53,490 nt of DNA from Desulfobacteraceae bacterium (GTDB lineage: Bacteria; Desulfobacterota; Desulfobacteria; Desulfobacterales; Desulfosalsimonadaceae), in the NCBI GenBank assembly GCA_011390465.1, contig JAABSH010000022.1, positions 1 to 53,490 of the forward strand. The letters are read 5' to 3'. The position numbers and the translations under genes are program-made. Each line of letters begins with the position of its first letter. The first letter of the stretch is position 1. Of this stretch, positions 42,769 through 50,523 are shown in pieces. Under the pieces are notes generated by a model. It did no database searches. It worked only from the letters and a program-made list of their open reading frames with translations, and was not told the origin of the DNA.

Positions 42769-43914
42769 ATGGCAGCAAAGAAAACACCACCCGCAAAAAA
42801 AGCGGCATCTGAAAAAAAGAAACCCGCAGCGAAAAAACCATCGTCTGCTACCAGAAAATCCAGCACCCGGCAAAAACCTGCTTCAGCCAGAAAAAAACCG
42901 GCAACCGGCAAAAAGAATGCGGCTTCGGTAAAAAAATCCATGGGCGACCGGCTGGTAACCCTTTTGACCACGGTTTTTTTTGTGGTATTTGCGGTATTTG
43001 TGGCCTATGTGCTGCTATATCCCGGAAAAATCGAAAAATCCGGCAAATCCGCATCCGTTCAGCCGGAAAAACCCGTTCCCCTGAAAATCGCCCGGTTTGA
43101 AAAACCGGATTTTGAAATATTTCCCGCCACGCCCCTTCCTTCCCGCCGGGCCGCTGCCGTTGCCATGTCAGCGGATGTGGCAGCGAATGTGTCTGGAGAC
43201 GTGAAAAAGGATGTGAAACCGTCGCCCCCGCCGCCGGTATCGGATGCCCGGCCGGTTGTTGCCATTATTATTGATGACTTCGGCTATGACAGGGCCATGG
43301 CGAAAAAATTTATGGCCCTGGACCGGAATCTGACCTGCGCGGTATTGCCCCATGCCACCTATTCACGCCAGATTGCGGAGCTTGCCCGGCAATCCAGCCA
43401 TGAAATCATGCTTCACCAGCCCATGGAACCGGTGGAATATCCTCTGGTGGACCCCGGCCCCGGCGCCCTGTTGTCATCCATGACGCCGGATGAGCGGATC
43501 AGCCAGTTAAACCGCAACCTTGACGGCATTCCCGGAATTTGCGGCATTAACAATCATATGGGGTCCAGGACCACGGCCATGTCCGATGAAATGAACCAGG
43601 TCTTTACGGTGCTGAAAAAACGGGGCCTGTTTTTTATCGACAGCCGCACCACGGCCGCCACCCAGAGCCTGTCTTCGGCACGGCTCTTTAATGTGCCCTA
43701 TGCGGAGCGGGACGTGTTTCTGGACCATGTGCGCGATCCGGCAAACGTGCGGGCCCAGGTGGATCATTTGATAACCATAGCCGAGGTTCATGGAAAAGCC
43801 TTAGGCATTGGCCATCCCTATGAAATTACCTATGAAGTGCTCAAAAAAGCCTTGCCGGAACTGAGAAAACGGGTGCGGCTGGTGCGGGCATCGGAAATTG
43901 TGGAAATATTTTAA
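42769..43914 (+). CDS. yibQ: divergent polysaccharide deacetylase family protein (YibQ-like)
   Basis: The 381-aa protein has a lysine/alanine/proline-rich N-terminal tail (KKTPPAKKAASEKKKPAAKK), a TM helix (about residues 63-85, LLTTVFFVVFAVFVAYVLLY) and a C-terminal domain (about 155-381) with VVAIIIDDFGYD, HEIMLHQPMEP, INNHMGSRTT and LGIGHPYEITYEVL. These are the marks of the divergent deacetylase family (YibQ), usually encoded with envC as here. The basic tail would be cytoplasmic and resembles histone-H1-like nucleic-acid-binding tails, which is unusual for this family. The role in peptidoglycan is inferred from context. Confidence 0.85.
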   Translation: MAAKKTPPAKKAASEKKKPAAKKPSSATRKSSTRQKPASARKKPATGKKNAASVKKSMGDRLVTLLTTVFFVVFAVFVAYVLLYPGKIEKSGKSASVQPEKPVPLKIARFEKPDFEIFPATPLPSRRAAAVAMSADVAANVSGDVKKDVKPSPPPPVSDARPVVAIIIDDFGYDRAMAKKFMALDRNLTCAVLPHATYSRQIAELARQSSHEIMLHQPMEPVEYPLVDPGPGALLSSMTPDERISQLNRNLDGIPGICGINNHMGSRTTAMSDEMNQVFTVLKKRGLFFIDSRTTAATQSLSSARLFNVPYAERDVFLDHVRDPANVRAQVDHLITIAEVHGKALGIGHPYEITYEVLKKALPELRKRVRLVRASEIVEIF

Positions 43915-44047
43915 CTCCCGGCTTCGCAAAAATTTTAAATTCCGCGTTGCCGGGTGTGAAGATGATTTATTTCATTTTATTTTAACAATTCCCAAAAAAT
44001 AACTTGCTATTTTTAAACGATGTGATAAAAGTCTACCAATTAAGGTG

Positions 44048-44080
44048 TGCCTGCCTTTTTTCGGCGGGCCGTTTTCGTTT
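44048..44080 (+). terminator. possible terminator or leader hairpin before the cold-shock gene
   Basis: GCCTGCC (44048-44054) pairs with GGCGGGC (44062-44068), with one G.U pair, around TTTTTTC and is followed by CGTTTTCGTTTC. It could end the yibQ-like transcript (stop at 43914) or fold in the csp leader. The gap 43915-44163 has no gene. Confidence 0.35.
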
Positions 44081-44163
44081 CGTCTGAAGGAAATATCCAT
44101 TTGTCAAAGTGGCGTCCTGCAGTCCGGAACCATGAGAATTTTTTTTATTAGGAGGATGTTGTA

Positions 44164-44367
44164 ATGGCTAATGGAACAGTAAAATGGTTTAACAATACCA
44201 AGGGCTTCGGTTTTATTGAACAGGAAGACGGCGGACCGGATGTGTTTGTGCATCATTCCGCCATCAATTCCACCGGATTCCGGTCTTTAAATGACGGTGA
44301 CAGGGTATCTTTTGACATTGAGCAGGGCCAGAAAGGCCCGGCAGCCGTCAATGTGACCGTGGTTTAA
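44164..44367 (+). CDS. cold-shock domain protein (CspA family)
   Basis: The 67-aa single-OB-fold protein binds single-stranded RNA and DNA. It has RNP1 KGFGFIE and RNP2 VFVHHSAI, with [14 protein letters not shown] at the N-terminus. TTAGGAGGATG precedes the ATG, a very strong ribosome binding site. A good terminator follows at 44432. The 249-base upstream gap may hold a long, structured leader, as in other csp genes. Confidence 0.96.
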   Translation: MANGTVKWFNNTKGFGFIEQEDGGPDVFVHHSAINSTGFRSLNDGDRVSFDIEQGQKGPAAVNVTVV

Positions 44368-44431
44368 GTACCATGATGCAATCAGTAACCATGGTTTAAG
44401 GACCGTGGCGTAAAATTTTTTTAAAAAATTC

Positions 44432-44473
44432 AAACGGCATTTTACCGGATTCGGTAAAATGCCGTTTTTTTTT
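44432..44473 (+). terminator. rho-independent terminator after csp
   Basis: AAACGGCATTTTACC and GGTAAAATGCCGTTT form a 15-bp perfect stem around GGATTC. TTTTTTTT follows on the plus strand. The prmA stop on the other strand is 34 bases further, but the minus side of the stem is not followed by a strong T-run. Confidence 0.92.
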
Positions 44474-44506
44474 GAAGGCTGAAGGAATAGCGCTCTTACC
44501 TGATTT

Positions 44507-45439
44507 TTACGTCAGCCGTGAAGCAATGGCCACCCATTCGTCCTGAATCCGCACCTCAAGGATTTCAAATCCCACAGACAGCAGCTTGTCTGTCACCATT
44601 TTTTGTTTTGATTCAATAATGCCTGAGCAGATAAAAAGGCCGTTTGGCTCCATCACCCCATGAACCGCGTCCGCCAGCTGCACAATAATTTCCGAGAGAA
44701 TATTGGCGGTGACCAGGGAATAGCGGGTGGTGAGATTATCTGCCAGATGGCCGGTTTTAATTTCAAATTGCGCCGGCGGGATATGATTCCGGGCAAGGTT
44801 CTCCCGGGCCACGGAAACCGCCACTTCGTCATTGTCAATGCCGGTCATGGCCCCGGCCCCCAGTCTGGCCGCGGCAATCATAAGAATGCCGGAGCCGGTG
44901 CCGATGTCTAAAAAGCGGTCTTCCGGCCGGAGGTATTTTTCAATCAGGGCAATGCACATGCGGGTAGTGGGATGGGTGCCCGTGCCAAAGGCCATGCCGG
45001 GATCGATTTCCAGCACCGTTTCTCCGGGTTCAGGCTGGTAGGTGCGCCAGGACGGTTTGATGACAATGGTGTCTGTGATTTTTTCCGTATAAAAATATTG
45101 TTTCCAGGAATGGGCCCAGTCTTCTTCATCAATGTCACGAAACGCCGTCCGGCAGGTCAGGAGTCCTTCCCGGGTCAGGCGGTCGAGTTGCGTTTCCATT
45201 ATCCGGCACCGTTCCGCCAGCTGGTCGTTTTTGGGCAGATAACCGATGATTGCATGTTCCGTATAGCAGGTGATGTCCGTTTCCGCCCAGTCAATGTCAG
45301 TGTCGGTGTCGGCTTCTGTTTTCGGGGACTCCACGATTACCCCCTGCAGGCCGAAATCATAGAATATTTCCGAGATGCAGTCTGCGGCGATTCCCGGATC
45401 CTGAGCGTCAAAGACGATTCTGGCTTCCACCCATTTCAT
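44507..45439 (-). CDS. prmA: ribosomal protein L11 methyltransferase
   Basis: The 310-aa SAM-dependent enzyme trimethylates L11. It has an N-terminal substrate domain, EDWAHSWKQYFYTEKI, the SAM motif RFLDIGTGSGILMIAA, MAFGTGTHPTTRMCI and LVTANILSEIIVQLAD (NIL motif). An acidic six-base-period stretch (TEADTDTDIDWAETD, near 45280-45315) sits in the N-terminal domain and may be a local repeat expansion. The ATG overlaps the TGA of the channel gene by four bases (ATGA), so the two are co-translated. Confidence 0.93.
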   Translation of the reverse strand: MKWVEARIVFDAQDPGIAADCISEIFYDFGLQGVIVESPKTEADTDTDIDWAETDITCYTEHAIIGYLPKNDQLAERCRIMETQLDRLTREGLLTCRTAFRDIDEEDWAHSWKQYFYTEKITDTIVIKPSWRTYQPEPGETVLEIDPGMAFGTGTHPTTRMCIALIEKYLRPEDRFLDIGTGSGILMIAAARLGAGAMTGIDNDEVAVSVARENLARNHIPPAQFEIKTGHLADNLTTRYSLVTANILSEIIVQLADAVHGVMEPNGLFICSGIIESKQKMVTDKLLSVGFEILEVRIQDEWVAIASRLT

Positions 45440-46461
45440 GATTTGCCGGCTTTCCAGCCCCGGGGCCGCAGGACTTTTTCCAGTTCATTCAGCCCTTCTG
45501 TTTTTCCCATGGCAATCACGGTGTCGCCGCTGTTGATGACCGCTTCAAAAGACGGGTTGAACAGCATTTCGTCATTGGGCTTTTTAATGGCGATAATGAT
45601 CAGATTGTATTTTTGGCGGATGCCGGAATCTTTCAGCATGACGTTTACCAGGGGCGAGGCCGGATCCACGGGGATTTCTTCCATCTGGATGTCTTTGCGG
45701 TTGTAGGCAAACACCAGATCCAGAAATGAGGAAACCGACGGCCGGAGCACCCGCTGGGCCATGCTGACCGCGCCGGTTTCATAGGGGGATTCCACGCGGT
45801 TGGCACCGGCTGCCAGCAGTTTGGATTTGGCGGCTTTGCTGCTGGCCCTGGAAACAATAAAGATTTCAGGGTTCAGCTGTCTTGCGGTGAGGGTGAGAAA
45901 CACATTGTCAATATCTGTGGCCAGGGCCGCGACCAGTACTTTGGCGCGCTGAATGCCGGCGTCTGAAAGGATTTTTTCTTCGGCAGCATCTCCGGAAATA
46001 TACAAAACCCCGTCGGATTCCATTTCGGAAATAAGCTGGCTGTCTTTTTCAATCACCACCATGGACAGGGAGGGATTGGCCATGAAGTGTTTGGTTAGCA
46101 CCCGGCCGATGCGGCCGTATCCACAGACAATATAATGATTTTTCAAATGCTGGATTTTGCGATGCAAGTTGCGTCTCCCCAAGATTTGTCGGATGCGTCC
46201 TTCGACCATGAATTGAACCATGGACCCGGCCAGAAACAGGAAAAAAGCCACCCCGAAAAACACCAGCCCGATGGTGAAAATCCGGCCGTAATGGCTCATC
46301 TGATGAATTTCGCTGAATCCCACGGTGGTAATGGTGATAATGGTCATGTAAATGGCATCCGTCAGGTTCCATCCTTCGATCATCATGTAGCCTGATGTGC
46401 CGATAATAAAAGTTATCGAGCACAGAATAAGAGATATGACAAGATGCCGGGTGCTTTCCAT
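45436..46461 (-). CDS. K+ channel with RCK (TrkA-N/TrkA-C) domains; variant filter TVGFS
   Basis: The 341-aa protein has two TM helices (about residues 9-30 and 62-88) flanking a pore helix and filter. The regulatory region has TrkA-N (NHYIVCGYGRIGRVLTKHF, VVIEKDSQLI, YISGDAAEEKIL) and a TrkA-C domain, like MthK/GsuK. The filter region reads TITTVGFSEIHQMS, where most K+ channels have TVGYG; ion selectivity is therefore uncertain. The frame opens at a GTG (46467); ATG 46461 is better placed behind GGTGG. It is coupled to prmA by a 4-base overlap. The 265-base divergent gap to dacA holds both promoters. Confidence 0.88.
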   Translation of the reverse strand: MESTRHLVISLILCSITFIIGTSGYMMIEGWNLTDAIYMTIITITTVGFSEIHQMSHYGRIFTIGLVFFGVAFFLFLAGSMVQFMVEGRIRQILGRRNLHRKIQHLKNHYIVCGYGRIGRVLTKHFMANPSLSMVVIEKDSQLISEMESDGVLYISGDAAEEKILSDAGIQRAKVLVAALATDIDNVFLTLTARQLNPEIFIVSRASSKAAKSKLLAAGANRVESPYETGAVSMAQRVLRPSVSSFLDLVFAYNRKDIQMEEIPVDPASPLVNVMLKDSGIRQKYNLIIIAIKKPNDEMLFNPSFEAVINSGDTVIAMGKTEGLNELEKVLRPRGWKAGKS

Positions 46462-46726
46462 GTCCACCGTTTGATTTCAGGTAATTGGTTTTGTCTACCA
46501 TAAAAGCTGAAGCAGGTAAAAACAAGGGTTTTCTGAGCGCATGGCCGCGGTTTAGGACGGAATTTTCGGGAATTAAAGAATCTGATCACGAAGATATCTG
46601 TGTCTTGACACTGAAAAAAAAATACCGATATACTCGGAGGTCCGTCAACTTCTTTAAAAGATTGTGTTTGTTGGGATCATCATTCCGATAACGCCCCCAT
46701 AACCTCAGCGATGTTTCAGGATTTTT

Positions 46727-47863
46727 ATGAATATGCGCAACCCCGCTTTTGGTTTTTTAGCCGCCCCCATGGTTTTGTTGCTCTTTGTCTTTTTCTGCTC
46801 TCCGGCATACGGCCTTCAGAAAATTTCCAAAACCCCGTATGTCGGCGCCATTGTCATGGATGCCGCCACGGGCCGGGTGATTTTTGAAGATAACGCCGAT
46901 ACCAGAGGATATCCCGCCAGCATGATCAAACTGATGAACCTGCTGATTATTCTGGACGGCATCCGGGCCGGGCATCTGGCCCTGGACGAACCGGTTACGG
47001 TGTCGGCCCGGGTGTCGAAAATGGGCGGTTCCCAGGTTTATTTAAAAGAAAAGGAGGTGTTTCCCGTCGAAGAGCTGATTTATGCCATGATGGTGCAGTC
47101 TGCCAACGACGCGGCCCTGGCCCTGGCCACATACTATACGGGCAGCGAGCCGGTATTTGTGGAATTGATGAACAAAAAAGCCCGGGAATTGGGCATGAAA
47201 AATACAAAATTTTATTCCGTGCACGGGCTGCCGCCGTCACGGGGTGAAAAACCCGATGTCACCACGGCCCGGGACATGGCCCTTCTCAGCCGGGAACTGG
47301 TGGTAAATTATCCGGAAGCGTTAAAATACACTTCCACAAAAGTGCGCAAGTTCCGCCTGGATGCGCCGGAACCCTTTATCATGCGGACGCACAATCATCT
47401 GCTCAAGGAGTTTGAGGGGTGCGACGGTCTGAAGACCGGGTATTTTTATGCAGCCGGGTTTTCCATTGCCGCCACTGCCCGTAAAAACCATGCCCGGGCC
47501 ATTGCCGTGGTGCTGGGCAGCCCCCGCAGCAAGGAGCGGGATAAAGAGGCCCGGGTGCTGCTGTCCAGGGGGCTGATGGATGTTCTGCTGAATTCGCCGG
47601 CGGCCAATGCGTCAACCGATGCGTCAACTGGTGCGGCAACCGCATCGCGGGAAACGACTGCTGCCGAAAAATCCGAAGCTGAACCAGAAATCCAATCAGG
47701 AACGGCATCCGGCACCCGGCAGCAGAAAGAATACATCCGCATTCCCACCCATGTATTCAATCTGCTGATGGGGCTTAATATTGTTATTATTCTGGTGCTT
47801 GCCGGTATTGTTTATTTTCAGCGATCTGCCTTGCGCCGGTCCGGACGCAACCGCCTGCGATAA
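46727..47863 (+). CDS. dacA: D-alanyl-D-alanine carboxypeptidase (PBP5/DacA family)
   Basis: The 378-aa penicillin-binding protein trims the terminal D-Ala of peptidoglycan stem peptides in the periplasm. It has a signal peptide (LAAPMVLLLFVFFCSPAYG) and the three active-site motifs SMIK, SAN (MVQSANDAA) and KTG (DGLKTGYFYAAG). Instead of the PBP5 beta-sandwich tail it has an Ala/Thr/Glu-rich linker and a C-terminal TM helix (about residues 345-365, LLMGLNIVIILVLAGIVYF), so it is membrane-tethered by that helix. TCAGGA lies 7 bases upstream. It is convergent to the rubredoxin gene. Confidence 0.92.
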   Translation: MNMRNPAFGFLAAPMVLLLFVFFCSPAYGLQKISKTPYVGAIVMDAATGRVIFEDNADTRGYPASMIKLMNLLIILDGIRAGHLALDEPVTVSARVSKMGGSQVYLKEKEVFPVEELIYAMMVQSANDAALALATYYTGSEPVFVELMNKKARELGMKNTKFYSVHGLPPSRGEKPDVTTARDMALLSRELVVNYPEALKYTSTKVRKFRLDAPEPFIMRTHNHLLKEFEGCDGLKTGYFYAAGFSIAATARKNHARAIAVVLGSPRSKERDKEARVLLSRGLMDVLLNSPAANASTDASTGAATASRETTAAEKSEAEPEIQSGTASGTRQQKEYIRIPTHVFNLLMGLNIVIILVLAGIVYFQRSALRRSGRNRLR

Positions 47864-47895
47864 TCCGGCAGTCTGTGGGGTTGCGCGGGGGCAGT

Positions 47896-48102
47896 TTAAC
47901 CGTCTTGCGCGGCTGAGCCGGGGCCGGCCAGGGGCCGGAAGCATTTTGTACCGCCGCCGCATACCGGACATTTCCAGTCTTTTGGAAGATCGTTAAAAGG
48001 CGTGCCTTTGGGAATTTTGCCTTTCCGGTCGCCCCGGTCCGGATCATAGGTGTAGCCGCAGTTAACCGTCTGGCACTGGTACATTTCTTCAGGCGTGGCC
48101 AT
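47896..48102 (-). CDS. rubredoxin with CX4C first knuckle
   Basis: The 68-aa one-iron redox protein reads [36 protein letters not shown]. Ligands are C-x4-C and C-x2-C; most rubredoxins have C-x2-C at both. I recall the wider first spacing in a second rubredoxin type of Desulfovibrio, from memory. A C-terminal tail ([13 protein letters not shown]) follows. AAGGAGAAC is an excellent ribosome binding site. It follows by 14 bases the end of the proposed selenoprotein frame, so the two should be co-transcribed. The role would be electron transfer, possibly to oxygen or peroxide reductases. Confidence 0.93.
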   Translation of the reverse strand: MATPEEMYQCQTVNCGYTYDPDRGDRKGKIPKGTPFNDLPKDWKCPVCGGGTKCFRPLAGPGSAAQDG

Positions 48103-48116
48103 TTTTGTTCTCCTTT

Positions 48117-48293
48117 TCAGCGAAGAGGTTTATCGGAATTGTTTTTGGTCAGTATTTTTTTCTCGGGCTTGTTTTTATCCGCCACCTGGCAGGCATCCCG
48201 CATTCATGTGGAAATCCCAAGTCTGGGCAGCAGGTAGAGCTGCATAAAAAAGTATCCCCCGAGCGCCAGCAGCAACAGCACAATTGTTTTCAT
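48117..48293 (-). CDS. candidate membrane-anchored selenoprotein, 58 aa, with in-frame TGA (Sec)
   Basis: ATG 48293 has AAAGGAAA upstream. It encodes [16 protein letters not shown], a TM/signal segment, then [11 protein letters not shown] and a TGA at 48206-48204. In the same frame sequence continues as [16 protein letters not shown], then about 12 polar residues, to a TGA at 48119-48117. The end is 14 bases before the rubredoxin ATG, an operon-like spacing that the short reading (stop at 48204, 101-base gap) does not give. A SECIS-like hairpin lies 16 nt after the TGA. Reading TGA as selenocysteine gives a U-x4-C motif (UMRDAC), a spacing equal to the CX4C of the adjacent rubredoxin. A redox role near the membrane is inferred. 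Alternatives: a real 29-aa peptide, or Cys-to-stop decay. No SelA/B/C is in the window. Confidence 0.6.
48176..48195 (-). promoter_or_regulatory. candidate bacterial SECIS hairpin
   Basis: On the minus strand, CCUGCC (48193-48188) pairs with GGCGG (48183-48179): C-G, C-G, G-C, U.G, C-G. The apical loop is AGGU (48187-48184). After one C.A mismatch, G.U and U-A extend the stem. The loop begins 16 nt after the UGA. A GU in a small apical loop within about 16-37 nt of the UGA is the accepted bacterial SECIS pattern. Confidence 0.55.
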
Positions 48294-48308
48294 CTGTTTT
48301 TCCTTTGT

Positions 48309-48337
48309 TTTAAACGGTTGTTTGCACGTTTAGTCAA
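48309..48337 (-). promoter_or_regulatory. possible sigma70-type promoter of the selenoprotein-rubredoxin pair
   Basis: On the minus strand TTGACT (48337-48332), then 17 bases, then TTTAAA (48314-48309). The start of transcription would fall close to the ribosome binding site, so the leader would be very short. The site is suggestive, not firm. Confidence 0.35.
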
Positions 48338-48418
48338 GATAATCATTTGATTGGGGGATTCAAGATGCCACTGAAATTTTTAAGGACTGAGCGGTCTGCG
48401 CGCGGTTTGCTGAACCGG

Positions 48419-50455
48419 TTAACCGGCCATTTTAAGGGGTTCGGGAAGTCGGGGGGCGGCAGTGTCCAGATAAATGGGGGCGGGTTTGCGGAATCCCGCC
48501 AGCAGGGGCAGGCGATGCAGGAGCTGTATGTAGTGTGCGCTCTGTTTATCCGCCACTTTGTCCAGCACCAGAGAAACCGGCAACTGGGTGAGGGTTCTGA
48601 TGGAATCCACACATAACAGGAGCCTGGGCAGATCCTTGTAAAGATTCAGGTAGGTGCCGGCAATGGCGGCAACGGACCGGGACAGGTGGAGATATTCGCT
48701 TTTCACCACCAGTCCCAGGTGCTGGGTGTTGGACATCAAATGAAAGACCACCTGCAGCCGGCGGTGCATGCCGCTGAAGCCCTCCCGCCGGAGCTGAAAT
48801 ACAAAAGGTGAGGTCAGCTGAACCACGTTTTTCTTTTTCAGGGTCCGGGCCAGGGTGCACCGGATTTCCGCTTCCCGTTTGCGGTTTTGTTCCGGGTTGG
48901 AACTGATATTGATCAATGCCGTGGTCAGCAATTCCACATCCGCGGCCAGGGCCCCGAAAATGTAATCCCACAGGGGTTTCCATTTGCCCTGAAGATCCAC
49001 GCAGTTGCCCCAGTCCACGAAATACATGTCGCCGTTGGCATTGAACAGGACATTGCCGGGATGGAGATCCCCGTGAAATTCCTGGTACACAAAGGTATGC
49101 AGCAGAATGGTGTATAAAAACCGGGAGGCGATCAGCCTGGCGTTTTTGCTGCGCTTTTTTTTCGGGATAAAATTCAGGATCTGCGCGATGTTGGTGGCAT
49201 CTTCGATATATTCCATTTCAATGATGCGTTTGGACGCGGAAAAGACCTCCGGCACATTCCAGATCAGGGAATCCTTGCTTCTTCGGGCAAACCGCCGCTG
49301 ATTTTCCGCTTCCTGTTCAAAGTTCAGCTCCCGTTGAAATCCCTGCACAAATTCATCCGCCTGCTGCTGAATGGCCTCCAGAAATGGCGCCAGCTTGGAG
49401 TGGGGGGCCCAGTAATGGCTGCTGATAATGGCCACCCCGATTACCGTGCGGCCCAGGAGAAACTCCCGGTCCAGGCCGTTTCTTGCAATTTTGACGATAA
49501 TGGGTTTGAGCTCTTCCCGGCCGTTTCGGATAATGGGTTTTTTAACCAGGTAGACGGACCCGATGGAACCGGATTTGAGCGGTTTTTCCACATCAAAATC
49601 AAAATAGCATTCATAGGGTTTTTTGCCCAGACTCTCTTCGAATGCTTCATAGACTTCCGCCGCTGTCATGGGAGGGACGTCTTCCTGAAATACCCGCAGT
49701 TCCCTGGCGATTTCTTCGGGCAGAAAATCTGCGTTGGCAGCGGCCACCTGGGCCATTTTAATGAAAAACGGCCCGAATTCGCGCACCATGCTGGCCACAA
49801 TCCGGGCCTGAGTCTGGAAATCCTTGGGATCCGTCTGGAAAAACGGCTTGATGTAGCGCAGGGCTTTTATCTGACGCCGGATGATCAAAAGATCCCCGCG
49901 CACAATGCTGACCCGTCCCACCAGATCGTTGATAATGGTTTTGTTGATCCGTTTGGTTTCCTTGAGCAGGTTGATGATTTCCACCATCAGGGGTTCATAG
50001 CACCGGAGAATGATCCGGACGATATCCAGGTTTAATTCCGCAAGGCCTTTGAGCTCCGGTTCATTGAACAGTTCGTCAAAAAATATCCAGAATTCACTGA
50101 CCACCACTTCCGGGACTTTTACCGGGCTTCGGAGCAGGAGCTGTTCGATAACGTACCGGATGAGTTTTTCCGTGGATTTTTCATTGGGAATCACGTTTTT
50201 GCGGCGCAGAAACCGGGTGATGGATTTGCTGTGCCGGGTCAGGGGATGGGCGTACAATGCTTCGAAAATACCGTCCAGCACCCGGGAAAGCTCTTCCACC
50301 GTAACATTGTTCCGTCCTGCCAGGAGGCGAAGCATCGGGAACAGGGTTTTGGAGACATTGAAGCTGTGATAGGTATACAGGCCGGTTTCTTTCAGAAGGG
50401 AGATCACATGATCCTGAAGAATTTGTGTCTGGGAGGGTTTTTTGGGAGATCCCAT
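48419..50455 (-). CDS. AarF/UbiB/ABC1 atypical kinase family protein
   Basis: The 678-aa product has an N-terminal helical region of about 220 residues unique to this subgroup, then the UbiB/ABC1 kinase-like domain: FFIKMAQVAAANADFLPEEIA (as two parts around KMAQ, the family KxGQ motif with Met for Gly), SGSIGSVYLVKKP for the Ala-rich-loop region, FHGDLHPGNVLF and VDWGNC. The HGD-type catalytic site is intact. Family members act in quinone biosynthesis or lipid handling. The C-terminal 150 residues are helical. No TM segment is obvious. It is 68 bases downstream of the FAD oxidase gene. Confidence 0.87.
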   Translation of the reverse strand: MGSPKKPSQTQILQDHVISLLKETGLYTYHSFNVSKTLFPMLRLLAGRNNVTVEELSRVLDGIFEALYAHPLTRHSKSITRFLRRKNVIPNEKSTEKLIRYVIEQLLLRSPVKVPEVVVSEFWIFFDELFNEPELKGLAELNLDIVRIILRCYEPLMVEIINLLKETKRINKTIINDLVGRVSIVRGDLLIIRRQIKALRYIKPFFQTDPKDFQTQARIVASMVREFGPFFIKMAQVAAANADFLPEEIARELRVFQEDVPPMTAAEVYEAFEESLGKKPYECYFDFDVEKPLKSGSIGSVYLVKKPIIRNGREELKPIIVKIARNGLDREFLLGRTVIGVAIISSHYWAPHSKLAPFLEAIQQQADEFVQGFQRELNFEQEAENQRRFARRSKDSLIWNVPEVFSASKRIIEMEYIEDATNIAQILNFIPKKKRSKNARLIASRFLYTILLHTFVYQEFHGDLHPGNVLFNANGDMYFVDWGNCVDLQGKWKPLWDYIFGALAADVELLTTALINISSNPEQNRKREAEIRCTLARTLKKKNVVQLTSPFVFQLRREGFSGMHRRLQVVFHLMSNTQHLGLVVKSEYLHLSRSVAAIAGTYLNLYKDLPRLLLCVDSIRTLTQLPVSLVLDKVADKQSAHYIQLLHRLPLLAGFRKPAPIYLDTAAPRLPEPLKMAG

Positions 50456-50523
50456 TAAAAAATCTGCGCCGTTTTAAGGTTAGAACAAACAGATAATTCC
50501 AATATCAAAGGCGGAATCAAAAG

